Positions 26,288-35,182 of a stretch of 64,000 bases of DNA are shown one piece after another. The notes below the pieces were generated by a model. The model was not told the origin of the DNA. It saw nothing but the letters and a program-made list of their open reading frames with translations, and made no database searches. A program made the position numbers and the translations under genes. This DNA is from Chloroflexota bacterium (GTDB taxonomy: Bacteria; Chloroflexota; Dehalococcoidia; Bin125). Location of the stretch: NCBI GenBank assembly GCA_009838735.1, contig VXQZ01000041.1, forward strand, positions 1 to 64,000, read 5' to 3'. How positions within the stretch are numbered: position 1 is the stretch's first letter; each line of letters opens with the position of its first letter.

Positions 26288-28621
26288 TCAACGGGGACTG
26301 ATCGGACCGGGTTGCGGTTCAGACGGATCGCGACTCGCGGTCAAACCGGCGACGACACCTTGCTCCATCAACTCATCGATCGCTTCATCTGTGAGACAGA
26401 GCGTCTCCGCGAGGATCTCAACCGTGTGCTCGCCCATTCGCGGCGCCGGCGTGGAGCATGAAGCGGGGCGCCTGCTCAGCCGCCAGGGAAATCCCTGGTA
26501 CTGCCGCGTGCCGGTGTCCGGATGCGTCAGCTGCAGCCACCAGTCGCGCGCGGCCAGGTGCGGGTCTCGCAGATGGGTCAAAGTCGAGTGCACCGCGGCG
26601 GCCGGAACGCCGACCGCCTGCAGCCGGTATTGCAGCGTGAGCGCGTTCCAACCACGCGTCCACTCGCTGAGGGCCGCTTCCAGCTCAACCTCATCGGCCT
26701 TCCGGCCCTTCGTGGTGCGCCACACCTGACGATCGATCCCGGCAAACTCTGCCAGTCGTAGCCAGGTCTCGTCGTCTCGTACCGAAATCGCGATCCATTC
26801 GTCGCTGCCGTCGACGCCATCGGCGCAGCGGAAGCACTCGTGCGGCGCGGCGCCGGGTATTCGGTTCCCGTTGCGCGACGGCATCTCTTGCCCCGCCGAA
26901 GCGGCCAGCAGGTACTCGTCGATGTATGCGACCGCCGACCCAAACATCGAGCCTTCGACGTGTACCGCCGCACGTTCCGTCTGAGCTCGCAGCGCCGCCG
27001 CCAGCGCCGAGGCTGCCATCTGCGCCCCGACGATTGGGTCAGCCTGCATCGTGCCGAGCATGACCGGCTTGTCGCCGCGATAGCCCAGCAGCAAATCCCA
27101 ACCCGCATTGCCCTCGGTCGTGCCGCCGTTGGCGCGGAAGTTGTCGTAGGGACCGCCGGTGCCAAATCCCGAGAACGAGACCAGCGCCACATGGGGATTG
27201 ACCTCGCGCATGTGCTCGTGGGTCAGGCGCAGGTTCTGCAGGACGCGCGGACGAAAGTTCTCCAGCACCACGTCGGCCCGCGCGATGAGACCAAGCGCCA
27301 GATTGCGCCCCTCCTTGCTGTCAAGCGCGATCGAGATCGTTCGTTTGCCACGATTGGCCATGTTGAAGTTGGCCCGGACGTTCAGAGAATGCGCGTCGGG
27401 CGAGGCGACTCGCATCGGGCCACCCGCGTCGTACCGCCACAGGTCCGGGCGCTTCGGCCCTTCAACTTTGATCACCTCTGCGCCCAGATCGTTCAGCAAG
27501 CCCGACGCGTACGGTCCCAACCAGGCGTGGGTGAAGTCGACAACCCGCAAACCGTCGAGCGGCCCCGACGAGCGTTCAGGCGGCCGCCGCTGTGCGAACC
27601 GGTCGGCGCGCTCCTCCTGGTTCTCGACCTCCGTGACCCGCATCGCGCGGCCGGCCCCGGTCAGACCGTTGTCGCCGCGAAAGAAATCCATCGCCTTGAG
27701 CTGCGGATCCTCGAGCAGCTGCCGCGCCGAGCGGTGCATCGCCATGACCGAGCCCAGCTCCGACAGCTTCGTCCAGAGCGTCGTCGCATCCAGTGACTCG
27801 ACGATCGGCCGCACATACTCCAGCGACGGCGCCTGCTCGGCGAAACGTCCTTCACCCTCCAGTAGCTCATCGGGCGGCGGGTCGCAGCCAAACGCGATCG
27901 GCGCGTTGCGCAACGTTTCCCTGGACCAGGGCGAGATCGTGACATAGCCGTCGGCCGTCTCCATCACCTCGGCCCAGCCCGGCGTTCCGCCGACTCGGGG
28001 CAGCGCCTCACCTGAGAACTCCGAACGCAGCGACATAATCAGGGTCGAACAGGCCTCGTGCGAGGACAGCTCGATCCATTCGCCTTGGCCTGAGTGCAAA
28101 CGTTCGAGCAGCGCCGCGAATGCAGCGACAGCGCCCAGAATGCCAATCGCCCGAGGAACAATCGCCGCCGGAGCTGCCAGCGGCTCCTGAGGCGCGACGC
28201 CGTTCGTTCCGGCAAAGCCTGACAACGCCTGGATGATCAGGTCGTCGGACAGATAGTCGGAGTACGGACCGTCGGTCCCAAATGGCGAGGAATGGACCAC
28301 AACCAACTCTGGGAACTCGTCAGCGATGCCGTTCAGCTCCGGAAGCGGCGCGTCCGTCACGAACACATCTGCGGCGGAGAGCTCGCCGCGCCAGTCGCCC
28401 GCACCAGGCGACTTGCCGACCATCAGGGACTCCCGCAGCAGCGAAACGGTCTCGCCGTCTCGTTCGATCGTCGGCGGAGCGCCGTTCAGACGAGAGTCGT
28501 CTGCTTCAAAGACCGAGACCTGCGCGCCCCAGCGCGCGAACTCGCGCGCGCATGCAGCGGCAGGCACGTCGCGGCTGTACTCGACGACGCGGATGCCGCT
28601 CAGCAGATTGCCATCCGTCAC
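26288..28621 (-). CDS. Tandem-domain CaiB/BaiF family (class III) CoA-transferase
   Basis: 777 residues from GTG at 28621, just 13 bp after the enoyl-CoA hydratase stop. Two full CoA-transferase III domains are fused: the first from LLSGIRVVEYSRDVPAAA, the second from PLDGLRVVDFTHAWLGPYAS. Family members move CoA between organic acids through a glutamyl/aspartyl-CoA intermediate. In both halves the catalytic Asp position seems to be Glu (GEWIELSSHEA and VHVEGSMFGSA), unlike the paralogue at 39892-42267, which keeps Asp in both. The frame upstream of the GTG overlaps the hydratase gene and is not used. Confidence 0.9.
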   Translation of the reverse strand: MTDGNLLSGIRVVEYSRDVPAAACAREFARWGAQVSVFEADDSRLNGAPPTIERDGETVSLLRESLMVGKSPGAGDWRGELSAADVFVTDAPLPELNGIADEFPELVVVHSSPFGTDGPYSDYLSDDLIIQALSGFAGTNGVAPQEPLAAPAAIVPRAIGILGAVAAFAALLERLHSGQGEWIELSSHEACSTLIMSLRSEFSGEALPRVGGTPGWAEVMETADGYVTISPWSRETLRNAPIAFGCDPPPDELLEGEGRFAEQAPSLEYVRPIVESLDATTLWTKLSELGSVMAMHRSARQLLEDPQLKAMDFFRGDNGLTGAGRAMRVTEVENQEERADRFAQRRPPERSSGPLDGLRVVDFTHAWLGPYASGLLNDLGAEVIKVEGPKRPDLWRYDAGGPMRVASPDAHSLNVRANFNMANRGKRTISIALDSKEGRNLALGLIARADVVLENFRPRVLQNLRLTHEHMREVNPHVALVSFSGFGTGGPYDNFRANGGTTEGNAGWDLLLGYRGDKPVMLGTMQADPIVGAQMAASALAAALRAQTERAAVHVEGSMFGSAVAYIDEYLLAASAGQEMPSRNGNRIPGAAPHECFRCADGVDGSDEWIAISVRDDETWLRLAEFAGIDRQVWRTTKGRKADEVELEAALSEWTRGWNALTLQYRLQAVGVPAAAVHSTLTHLRDPHLAARDWWLQLTHPDTGTRQYQGFPWRLSRRPASCSTPAPRMGEHTVEILAETLCLTDEAIDELMEQGVVAGLTASRDPSEPQPGPISPR

Positions 28622-28634
28622 AGGACGAATCCCT

Positions 28635-29447
28635 CTAGGAGCTGCCCGGCTTCTGCAGTTTCGCCAGGGCCTGAGCCACGGGCGAGAGCTGGCGTTTGCC
28701 CTGCACCATGCGTGGATCGGGCTGACCAAACTGCGCGCCAGTGGCATAGGTCATGAAGCTGGCGTTGATATGCGTGGTGAATCCCTGAGCGTCCTGCATG
28801 TTGTTGATCGAGTGCTTGATCTGGCGAAGCGACAGCGGCGTCCGCTGGGCGACTTCGCCCGCGTAGGCAAGCGTCTTTCGTTCCAACGCCTCGGCTGGAT
28901 AGACCTGGTTGACGAATCCCAGTTCCAGCGCCTCGCGAGCCGGGATGAACCGGTTCTGGAACAGGATCTCCTTGGCCTTGCGCACGCCTAGGTCCCACGG
29001 CGCCGAGAAGTACTGCGTGTGCGACGGCAAAAACAGCGCGTCGTCGGAGGCGAAGATCAGATCCATCGAGGCTGCCACCATCCAGCCACCGAAGATGCAT
29101 TTGCCATGCACCATCGCGATCGTCGGCTTGGGGTTGTTGCGCCAACGCATGGTGTTCGTGATCCGCGTGTCCCGCTGACGGTCGAACACGCCAACGAAAT
29201 CCTCTGCCCAGCCGCGAATCTCCCGGTCGGCGATTTCGGATGGCGAGCCAAGATCATGCCCGGCGGAGAAGTCGGGACCATTGCCCGAGAGCACGATTAC
29301 CAGCACCTCCGGGTCATCGGCCGCCTCCTGGAAGGCGCGGTCGATCTCCTCAAGCAGGACGCGGGACTGCGCGTTGCGATACTCGGGCCGGTTCATGATC
29401 ACCCGTGCGACTGGCCCCGGCTCGTAGATCACTTCGTGGTAGGTCAT
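28635..29447 (-). CDS. Enoyl-CoA hydratase/isomerase family protein
   Basis: 270 residues of the crotonase fold. Oxyanion-hole segments are SAGHDLGSPSE and HGKCIFGGWMVAASMDL. The usual catalytic Glu pair is not obvious, so hydratase activity is not certain. A substrate acyl-CoA is likely produced by the neighbouring CoA-transferase. The gene is second in a minus-strand run: alpha/beta hydrolase, hydratase, CoA-transferase. Confidence 0.88.
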   Translation of the reverse strand: MTYHEVIYEPGPVARVIMNRPEYRNAQSRVLLEEIDRAFQEAADDPEVLVIVLSGNGPDFSAGHDLGSPSEIADREIRGWAEDFVGVFDRQRDTRITNTMRWRNNPKPTIAMVHGKCIFGGWMVAASMDLIFASDDALFLPSHTQYFSAPWDLGVRKAKEILFQNRFIPAREALELGFVNQVYPAEALERKTLAYAGEVAQRTPLSLRQIKHSINNMQDAQGFTTHINASFMTYATGAQFGQPDPRMVQGKRQLSPVAQALAKLQKPGSS

Positions 29448-29507
29448 GGCATGCTCCGCTCAGGTGGTGTGGACAACAGTGCGAGGCTATCAGCGGCCGA
29501 TCAAGCG

Positions 29508-30308
29508 TCAGACGAACGCTTCCAGCAGCAGCACTTCGACGACTTGATTGAATTCGTCCGGCAGTTCCCAATAGACGCTGTGCCCGGCCTCGGGGACCTG
29601 GATGTACTGCGCGCCCGGCACCATCTGGGCGGCGCGCTCGATCAGTTCGGCCGGGATAATCGCGTCCTCCGCGCCGGCCAGGAAGATCGTCGGCATGGTC
29701 AGGGCTGACAGTTCGTCCTTCGACACCGCGCCGTCTGCCTGACTGAATGCCAGCGGCTGATTCGGATCGAGCGGCGGATTCAACCCCCGGATCTGGTTGT
29801 AGAGAAACACCCCGTTCGGCTCGCGCTCGAGGTAGGCCGGCCCAACCATTCGCGTCAAGCCGCCCTGGTCCTGGTTGACCTGTGCCGACTCGACCGCCTT
29901 GCGCATCTCCGCAACCAACTCGGGCGCGTCGATGCCAAGGAAGGTGTCGGCCATCAACAGTCCCTTGACCCGCTGCGGATTGCGCACCGCAAACGGCAGG
30001 ATCGTGAAGCCACCCATTGACTGACCAACCAGCACCGCCTCGGGAATCTCGAGCGCATCCATCAGTTCGCCGAGGTCGCGCGAGAACGCACGGCGACCTT
30101 CGCCAGAGTCGTCGCGGCTGCGTCCCCACCCGCGCACCTCGTAGGTCACGCAGCGATACCGGTCGCGGAACACGGGAATCTGCTGCCACCAGCTCAGATG
30201 ATTCCCCCCAGCGCCATGCACGAAGACGATCGTCTCCGGCCCCTCTCCGAACTCGTCATAGATCAACTCACCGCCGGTCACTTCCAGAGTTTGGGCCATT
30301 TCGCTCAC
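29508..30308 (-). CDS. Alpha/beta hydrolase
   Basis: 266 residues. Nucleophile elbow VGQSMGGFTILPF, oxyanion HGAGGNHLSWW, acid in FLAGAEDAIIPAE and catalytic His in VPEAGHSVYWELP. It resembles esterases and ring-cleavage product hydrolases of aromatic pathways; the substrate is unknown. It starts the minus-strand acyl-CoA cluster and is divergent from the first selenoprotein gene, 78 bp away, so the two share a control region. Confidence 0.9.
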   Translation of the reverse strand: MSEMAQTLEVTGGELIYDEFGEGPETIVFVHGAGGNHLSWWQQIPVFRDRYRCVTYEVRGWGRSRDDSGEGRRAFSRDLGELMDALEIPEAVLVGQSMGGFTILPFAVRNPQRVKGLLMADTFLGIDAPELVAEMRKAVESAQVNQDQGGLTRMVGPAYLEREPNGVFLYNQIRGLNPPLDPNQPLAFSQADGAVSKDELSALTMPTIFLAGAEDAIIPAELIERAAQMVPGAQYIQVPEAGHSVYWELPDEFNQVVEVLLLEAFV

Positions 30309-30386
30309 TCCTCGGTTGCGCTGCCTTGCTCATCAGGTAGGTGTCGGGCTAAACGCTACTCTCTTGTCAGGTTGAGAGGTGCCGAG

Positions 30387-31445
30387 ATGGCCTTTGAATA
30401 CGCCGCCGTCGATTTGCCCATCCGAGAGCAGACGATCTCCTCCCAGCGAATGAGCTGGGAGATGATTGCCAATCCCGGCCGTTGGTGGACCGGCGCCGAG
30501 CGAGTTGAGATCGCGAGGATCGGACGCGCCGCACGCGATTTCGAAGCCGTCGGCAGCGAGATCCTGCCCGATGCCGCGGTCTACGCGATCCAGAAACTGG
30601 TTGTGGACAACGCCAACCTCAACCGCGAGTGGTACGAGGACATCATCGCGATGACCGGGATGACCGAGGATCGCTACGTCGAGCTGGTCGCGGTGGTCGT
30701 CCACTCGCTCTCGATCGACGAGTTCCATCGCGCTCTCGGCCTCGATCTCGAACCGCTGCCCGACCCTGTGGGTGGCGAACCCACGCGACAGCGACCCAAT
30801 CTGGCAGAACAGCGGTACTCCTGGCCGCCAATCGTGCCCAAGACAGGACTCAACCCGGGCGACGAGATGCTCTACGGCCCGTTGGAATGGGGCGCCAACG
30901 TCATTTCTGCGCTCTCTCTGGTTCCCGAGAACGTGCGCTGGCTGCACGACCTCTCCGAGGGTCACTACCTCTCCTTCGCCGAGATGCGCCAGCCTGATCC
31001 GCTGCGCGCAATCTCGCGCTCGCAAATCGAGCTGATCGCCGCGCGCGTGTCGGCGCTCAACGAGTGCTTCTATTGAACCGCCTCGCACGTGCGCATGCTC
31101 CGTGAGAGCAGCCAACGCAGCGGAACCCTCGACAGCCTGAACCTTCAGAGCACAGTCAATCCCGACGCCGACAGCGGTGTCCCGCAAGGCAGCCTGCTGA
31201 CCGCCTTCGCCGAGGCCGCCGTCCGTCAGACCGACGCCCTGCCCGGCCTACGCGAGCAGATCAAGTCGGAGCTCGGCGTCCAGGAACTGGTTGACGCCGC
31301 CGGCGTTGTGGCCAACTTCCAGCGCATGGTCCGTATCGCCGACGGCTGCGGCATCCCGCTCGACGAATTCACCAAAGACGCCACCGACGACGTTCGCGGT
31401 GAACTCGGCATCCATGAGTATGCCTCGGCCGCCAACACCGCCTGA
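30387..31445 (+). CDS. AhpD/carboxymuconolactone decarboxylase-like selenoprotein, copy A (Sec230)
   Basis: 352 residues when TGA at 31074-31076 is read as selenocysteine. AhpD-like proteins use a CxxC pair and a His (ECxxCxxxH) for peroxide or disulfide chemistry. Here the C-terminal domain reads ARVSALNECFY-U-TASH, so Glu226, Cys227, Sec230 and His234 fill the motif. After the TGA the same frame continues for 369 nt with normal coding sequence (VVANFQRMVRIADGCGIPL). The N-terminal half is a second AhpD-like unit without the cysteines. GAGAGG lies 7 nt before ATG 30387. A hairpin follows the TGA at SECIS distance. A nearly identical layout is repeated in copy B, 15 bp downstream. A broken gene is unlikely for this reason. 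Confidence 0.88.
31091..31118 (+). promoter_or_regulatory. Putative bacterial SECIS element, copy A
   Basis: TGCTC (31096-31100) pairs with GAGCA (31106-31110) around the loop CGTGA, and outer GCG (31091-31093) can pair with CGC (31116-31118) across an internal loop. The apical loop starts 24 nt after the TGA, inside the range known for bacterial SECIS elements, and has G as its second base. The element lies within the coding sequence, as is normal in bacteria for SelB binding. Confidence 0.7.
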
Positions 31446-31460
31446 TCCCCGGAGTCCACG

Positions 31461-32555
31461 ATGACAACCACCGCAGCGACCTTCTCGTACGCCGACACCT
31501 CGTGGCCCGTGCTTGAGCGGACGGCCGCGGCGCATCGTCGCAGTTGGCAGATGCTGGCCGCACCAGGTGAGTGGTGGACCGGCGCCGAGCGGATCAGCAT
31601 CGCCGCCGAGTGCCGCCGCGCATCCGCAATGGTTGACGGCCTCCCCGATCCCGGGGCCGGGCCAGCCACACTCCCCGAGGCCGCCGTTTACGCGATCCAC
31701 AAGCTGATTGGCGATCTGCCCAACGTCACCCGTGAGTGGTACGACGAGACGATCAGCGCCGAAGGCATGTCCGACGCGCACTACATCGAGCTGCTCGGCG
31801 TCGTCGTGCATGTCTGGTCGGTCGACGAGTTCCACCGAGCGTTGGAGATCGAACTGGAACCGCTCCCTGATCCCCTCCCGGGCGAACCGACGCAGATTCG
31901 TCCGACCGGGGCGAAGGCGCACGGCAGTTGGCCGCCGACGGTCTGGCCGGACGACCTGGATGAACGGGACGCGGACATCTACGGCGGCGCCGATCGCGCT
32001 GCCAACGTCCGCGCCGCGATGAGTCTGCATCCCGACAGCGTGCGCTGGCTCAGCGATCTGTTCGACGCGCACTATCTGAGCTGGATCGAGATCCAGGATG
32101 TGCAGGAGCCGTTCCGCGTGCTCACGCGGCCGCAACGCGAGCTGGTCGCCGCCCGCGTCTCGGCGCTCAACGAGTGCTTCTATTGAACGATCTCCCATGT
32201 GATGCTGCTCGGTCGGAGCAGTGATGGCAACGACGCGCTCAACCTCAACGGAACGGTGCGCAACGACATCGACAGCGGAGTCGAGCACGGAGACGTGCTG
32301 CTGCGCTACTCCGACGCCGCGGTCGGTCGCACCGATGATCTCGTCGCGGCGCGCGAAGCGCTGGACGCCGAAATGGGGCCCGACGCCGTTGTCGATTGCG
32401 CCGCAACAATCGCCAACTTCCAGAGGATGGTCCGAATCGCTGACGGTTGCGGCATTCCCCTGGATTCGTTCTCCAGAACAGAATCCGCGAAGTGGAGAGA
32501 CGGCCTCGGGATCGACAACTTCCGCAGCCGGGAGAACACGTTCAGTCGGTCCTGA
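31461..32555 (+). CDS. AhpD/carboxymuconolactone decarboxylase-like selenoprotein, copy B (Sec242)
   Basis: 364 residues with TGA at 32184-32186 read as selenocysteine. The C-terminal motif is ARVSALNECFY-U-TISH: Glu238, Cys239, Sec242, His246. Exactly 369 nt follow the TGA, the same as in copy A, and they encode the same conserved block (TIANFQRMVRIADGCGIPL). Other segments shared with copy A are VDEFHRALE, EWWTGAER and LPEAAVYAIHKL. GGAG precedes ATG 31461 by 6 nt. The N-terminal domain has lost its CxxC. Tandem duplication of a two-domain AhpD-like gene is the simplest origin. Catalysis through a Cys-Sec pair is inferred. Confidence 0.88.
32203..32223 (+). promoter_or_regulatory. Putative bacterial SECIS element, copy B
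   Basis: A perfect 6-bp stem CTGCTC/GAGCAG (32205-32210 with 32216-32221), extended by two G-U pairs, encloses the loop GGTCG. The loop starts 24 nt after the TGA, the same as in copy A, and its GGU resembles the apical loop of the Escherichia coli fdhF SECIS, which SelB contacts. Confidence 0.8.
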
Positions 32556-32636
32556 GGACGACGACTCCGTCGCACCTCGCTGCTACGCAGGACATCGGAA
32601 GTGGACGTTCGCGGGAGATGCGAAGCCTGTCGCTTC

Positions 32637-33125
32637 CTACCTGATCGTCGCCAGCAACCGGGCGATCTCGATCGCCGCCTGGGCCGCCTCTTCTCCCTTG
32701 TTGCCGGCCGAGCCGCCGGCCCTCGCCATCGCCAGGGCCACCGTCTGCGTCGCCAACACCTCGAAAATCACCGGCACGCCCGTGTCCAGCCCGACCCTCG
32801 CGATGCCCTGCGTCGCGCCGTCCACGACGAGTCGGTAGTGGTCCGTCTCGCCCAGAATCACAGCGCCCAGGCAGATCACGGCGTCGAATCGCCCGGTCTG
32901 GGCGCACTTCTGAGCGGCGATCGGGATTTCAAATGCGCCCGGGACCCAATAGATGTCAATCTCGTCGGTGTCGGCCCCGTTCTCCTCGAGGTGGTCGATG
33001 CAGCCGTCGAGCAACTTGCTCGTCACGAAATCGTTGAACTTGCTCACCACCACGGCAAAGCGCAGACCGCTGGCGGGCCCGTGTTCGGGGTCAGGATTCG
33101 CCGCGCCGTCGTGGACTCGTGGCAT
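32637..33125 (-). CDS. ribH: 6,7-dimethyl-8-ribityllumazine synthase
   Basis: Penultimate riboflavin step, 162 residues. Conserved segments: FAVVVSKFNDFVTSKLLDG, WVPGAFEIPIAAQ, AVICLGAVILGETDHY and TGVPVIFEVLATQT. The usual GETxHFD reads GETDHYR. It forms an icosahedral or pentameric enzyme in other species. Last of the minus-strand riboflavin genes, 17 bp after ribBA. The C-terminus converges on copy B of the selenoproteins with an 81-bp gap. Confidence 0.96.
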   Translation of the reverse strand: MPRVHDGAANPDPEHGPASGLRFAVVVSKFNDFVTSKLLDGCIDHLEENGADTDEIDIYWVPGAFEIPIAAQKCAQTGRFDAVICLGAVILGETDHYRLVVDGATQGIARVGLDTGVPVIFEVLATQTVALAMARAGGSAGNKGEEAAQAAIEIARLLATIR

Positions 33126-33142
33126 ATGGGTCTGCTCGCGGC

Positions 33143-34510
33143 CTAACCGATTGCCGCTCGGCGGGTGGGCGGGTGCCCGTCGTCGCCCGAATCGGCCGCC
33201 TCGATGTCGTCGCTGTCGAGCAGATGACCCATCTTCTCCTGTTTGACCGACAGGTAGCGAACGTTGTGCGGATTCGCCTGAGCGATCACCGGCACCCGCT
33301 CAACGATCTCCAGTCCGTAACCGGACAGACCGTGGCGCTTGGCGGGATTGTTGGTCATCAGTCGGATGCGATGCACACCCAGGTCGCGCAGGATCTGCAT
33401 GCCAATCCCATAGTCGCGCCGATCGGCTGCGAAGCCCAGCGCGAGGTTGGCCTCGACCGTGTCCATTCCCTGATCCTGCAAGGCATAGGCGGCGATCTTG
33501 TTGTGCAGCCCGATCCCGCGACCCTCCTGGGCCATGTACACGATCACCCCCCGACGCTCCTCGGCAACATGTCGCATCGCGATCTCAAGTTGTTCGCCGC
33601 AATCGCAGCGCTGCGACGAGAACACATCACCGGTCAGACATTGCGAGTGGACTCGAACCAGCGTGGGTTCACCACCACCGACGTTGCCCATGACCAGAGC
33701 AACGTGCTCCTCGGAGTGGTCGCGAGTGCGATAGCCGATCAGCTGCCAGGTGCCCATTGGCGTCGGCAGCTTCGCTTCCGAGACCCGGTCCACCAGCTGC
33801 TCGGTGCGCAGCCGGTACTGAATGATTTGCTCGACCGAAACGATCTTGATCTTGTGTCGACGCGAGAACCGCACCAACTCCGGCAGACGCGCCATGTCGC
33901 CATTGCGCTTCATGATCTCGCAGATCACGGCCCCCGGCTGGAGGCCAGCCAGGCGGCAGAGGTCAACGGACGCCTCGGTCTGACCGGCCCGGACCAGGAC
34001 GCCGCCTTCGCGGGCCCTGAGGGGGAACATGTGGCCCGGGCGCACCAGATCTTCCGGCGTGGAGTTCGGATCCATCAGCACTTGCACCGTGCGCGCGCGA
34101 TCGGGCGCCGAGATGCCGGTCGTCACTCCCGAGCGAGCCTCGACCGAGACGGTGAAGGCTGTTCCCAGCGGCGCAGTGTTTGAGCCCTGCTCAACCATCA
34201 GCCGCAAGTCGAGTCGGTCGAGCATCCCGCCGTCCATGGCCACGCAGATCAGGCCACGACCGTGCATCGCCATGAAGTTGATCGTGTCCGAGGTCACGAA
34301 CTGCGCGGGTAGCGCCAGGTCCCCTTCGTTCTCCCGATCCTCATCGTCCGTGATAATCAGCGGCTCGCCCTGGGCGAATGCCTCGATCGCTTCTTCGACA
34401 CTGCAAAACGGAGACTTGCGCCGCCGGCCGCCGGTCCGCCGGGCCGGACGCGGTTTTTTCACCTCAGTCCGGGTGGAGTTCGACGCGCCGCGAGCCTCGG
34501 AATCCGTCAT
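33143..34510 (-). CDS. ribBA: Bifunctional 3,4-dihydroxy-2-butanone 4-phosphate synthase / GTP cyclohydrolase II
   Basis: 455 residues. The N-terminal RibB domain has TDDEDRENEGDLALPAQF, RAREGGVLVRAGQTEASVDL and the EIM segment; the C-terminal RibA domain has RVHSQCLTGDVFSSQRCDCG, whose three Cys bind zinc, and YMAQEGRGIGLHNKI. Both catalytic halves look complete. A basic 30-residue N-terminal leader precedes RibB. The start overlaps the ribE stop as ATGA. Confidence 0.96.
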   Translation of the reverse strand: MTDSEARGASNSTRTEVKKPRPARRTGGRRRKSPFCSVEEAIEAFAQGEPLIITDDEDRENEGDLALPAQFVTSDTINFMAMHGRGLICVAMDGGMLDRLDLRLMVEQGSNTAPLGTAFTVSVEARSGVTTGISAPDRARTVQVLMDPNSTPEDLVRPGHMFPLRAREGGVLVRAGQTEASVDLCRLAGLQPGAVICEIMKRNGDMARLPELVRFSRRHKIKIVSVEQIIQYRLRTEQLVDRVSEAKLPTPMGTWQLIGYRTRDHSEEHVALVMGNVGGGEPTLVRVHSQCLTGDVFSSQRCDCGEQLEIAMRHVAEERRGVIVYMAQEGRGIGLHNKIAAYALQDQGMDTVEANLALGFAADRRDYGIGMQILRDLGVHRIRLMTNNPAKRHGLSGYGLEIVERVPVIAQANPHNVRYLSVKQEKMGHLLDSDDIEAADSGDDGHPPTRRAAIG

Positions 34511-35145
34511 TGCGCTCCGCCTCTGCTGATCTCTCGCGCCGCGAGCCGTTCGTCAAGGAGTTGATCGATCCTGGACTCCAGCAACTCGTCGACGTATCGC
34601 GCAAGGATGTCGGTCTCGAGGTTCACGGCATCACCAGGTCGTCGGTCGAGCAGATTGGTGTGCTGCTGAGTGTACTGAACGAGTGACACCGCAAAGCCGG
34701 ACTCATCCTTGTCAATGATCGTCAGCGACACGCCATCGATGCACACCGGACCCTTGACGATCATGTGCTGCAGCAGGTCGGCCGGCGCATCGTAGGTCAC
34801 GACGATCGCATCGGATTCGGGTCGCGTGTCCCTGAGCGAGCCCCGACCCTCCACCACGCCTCGCACCAGATGGCCGGACAAACGGTCCACCGGCCGCACG
34901 GAGCGCTCCAGGTTGACCCGATCGCCGACCTGTAGCTCGCCCAGGTTCGAACGCCGATAGGTCTCCGGCATCAGGTTGGCCAGGAACTGACTCGACTCGA
35001 TGTGCGTGACCGTCAAGTCAACCCCGTTGATCGCGATGCTGTCGCCCAGCTGCGCGTCCTCGAGGATCATCGGCGCGGAGATTCGCAGCAGGCCCTCGGC
35101 CGCTTCCGTGATCTCGCCGACCTCTTCGATGATGCCCGTGAACAT
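34507..35145 (-). CDS. ribE: Riboflavin synthase, alpha chain
   Basis: 212 residues, two internal lumazine-binding repeats. MFTGIIEEVGEI is the typical start; INGVDLTVTHIES and the second-repeat VCIDGVSLTIIDKDESGF follow. The catalytic site sits between repeats of a trimer. A common ICLTV/ACLTV-type segment lacks its Cys here (INGVDLTV). Overlap with ribBA by 4 nt; 135 bp separate it from ribD. Confidence 0.94.
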   Translation of the reverse strand: MFTGIIEEVGEITEAAEGLLRISAPMILEDAQLGDSIAINGVDLTVTHIESSQFLANLMPETYRRSNLGELQVGDRVNLERSVRPVDRLSGHLVRGVVEGRGSLRDTRPESDAIVVTYDAPADLLQHMIVKGPVCIDGVSLTIIDKDESGFAVSLVQYTQQHTNLLDRRPGDAVNLETDILARYVDELLESRIDQLLDERLAAREISRGGAQ

Positions 35146-35182
35146 CGCTCGCCCCCGAAATCTGGTCCGTCGGCGTCAATGC

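Noticed and set aside
31077..31445. A separate short gene after the first TGA, starting at GTG 31089
   Set aside because: It has no ribosome binding site, its frame continues that of the upstream gene, and the AhpD motif spans the TGA. The same arrangement occurs in copy B.
30387..32555. Two pseudogenes broken by nonsense mutations
   Set aside because: Both TGAs fall on the same catalytic codon, both downstream parts are of equal length and conserved, and both have a hairpin at the same distance.
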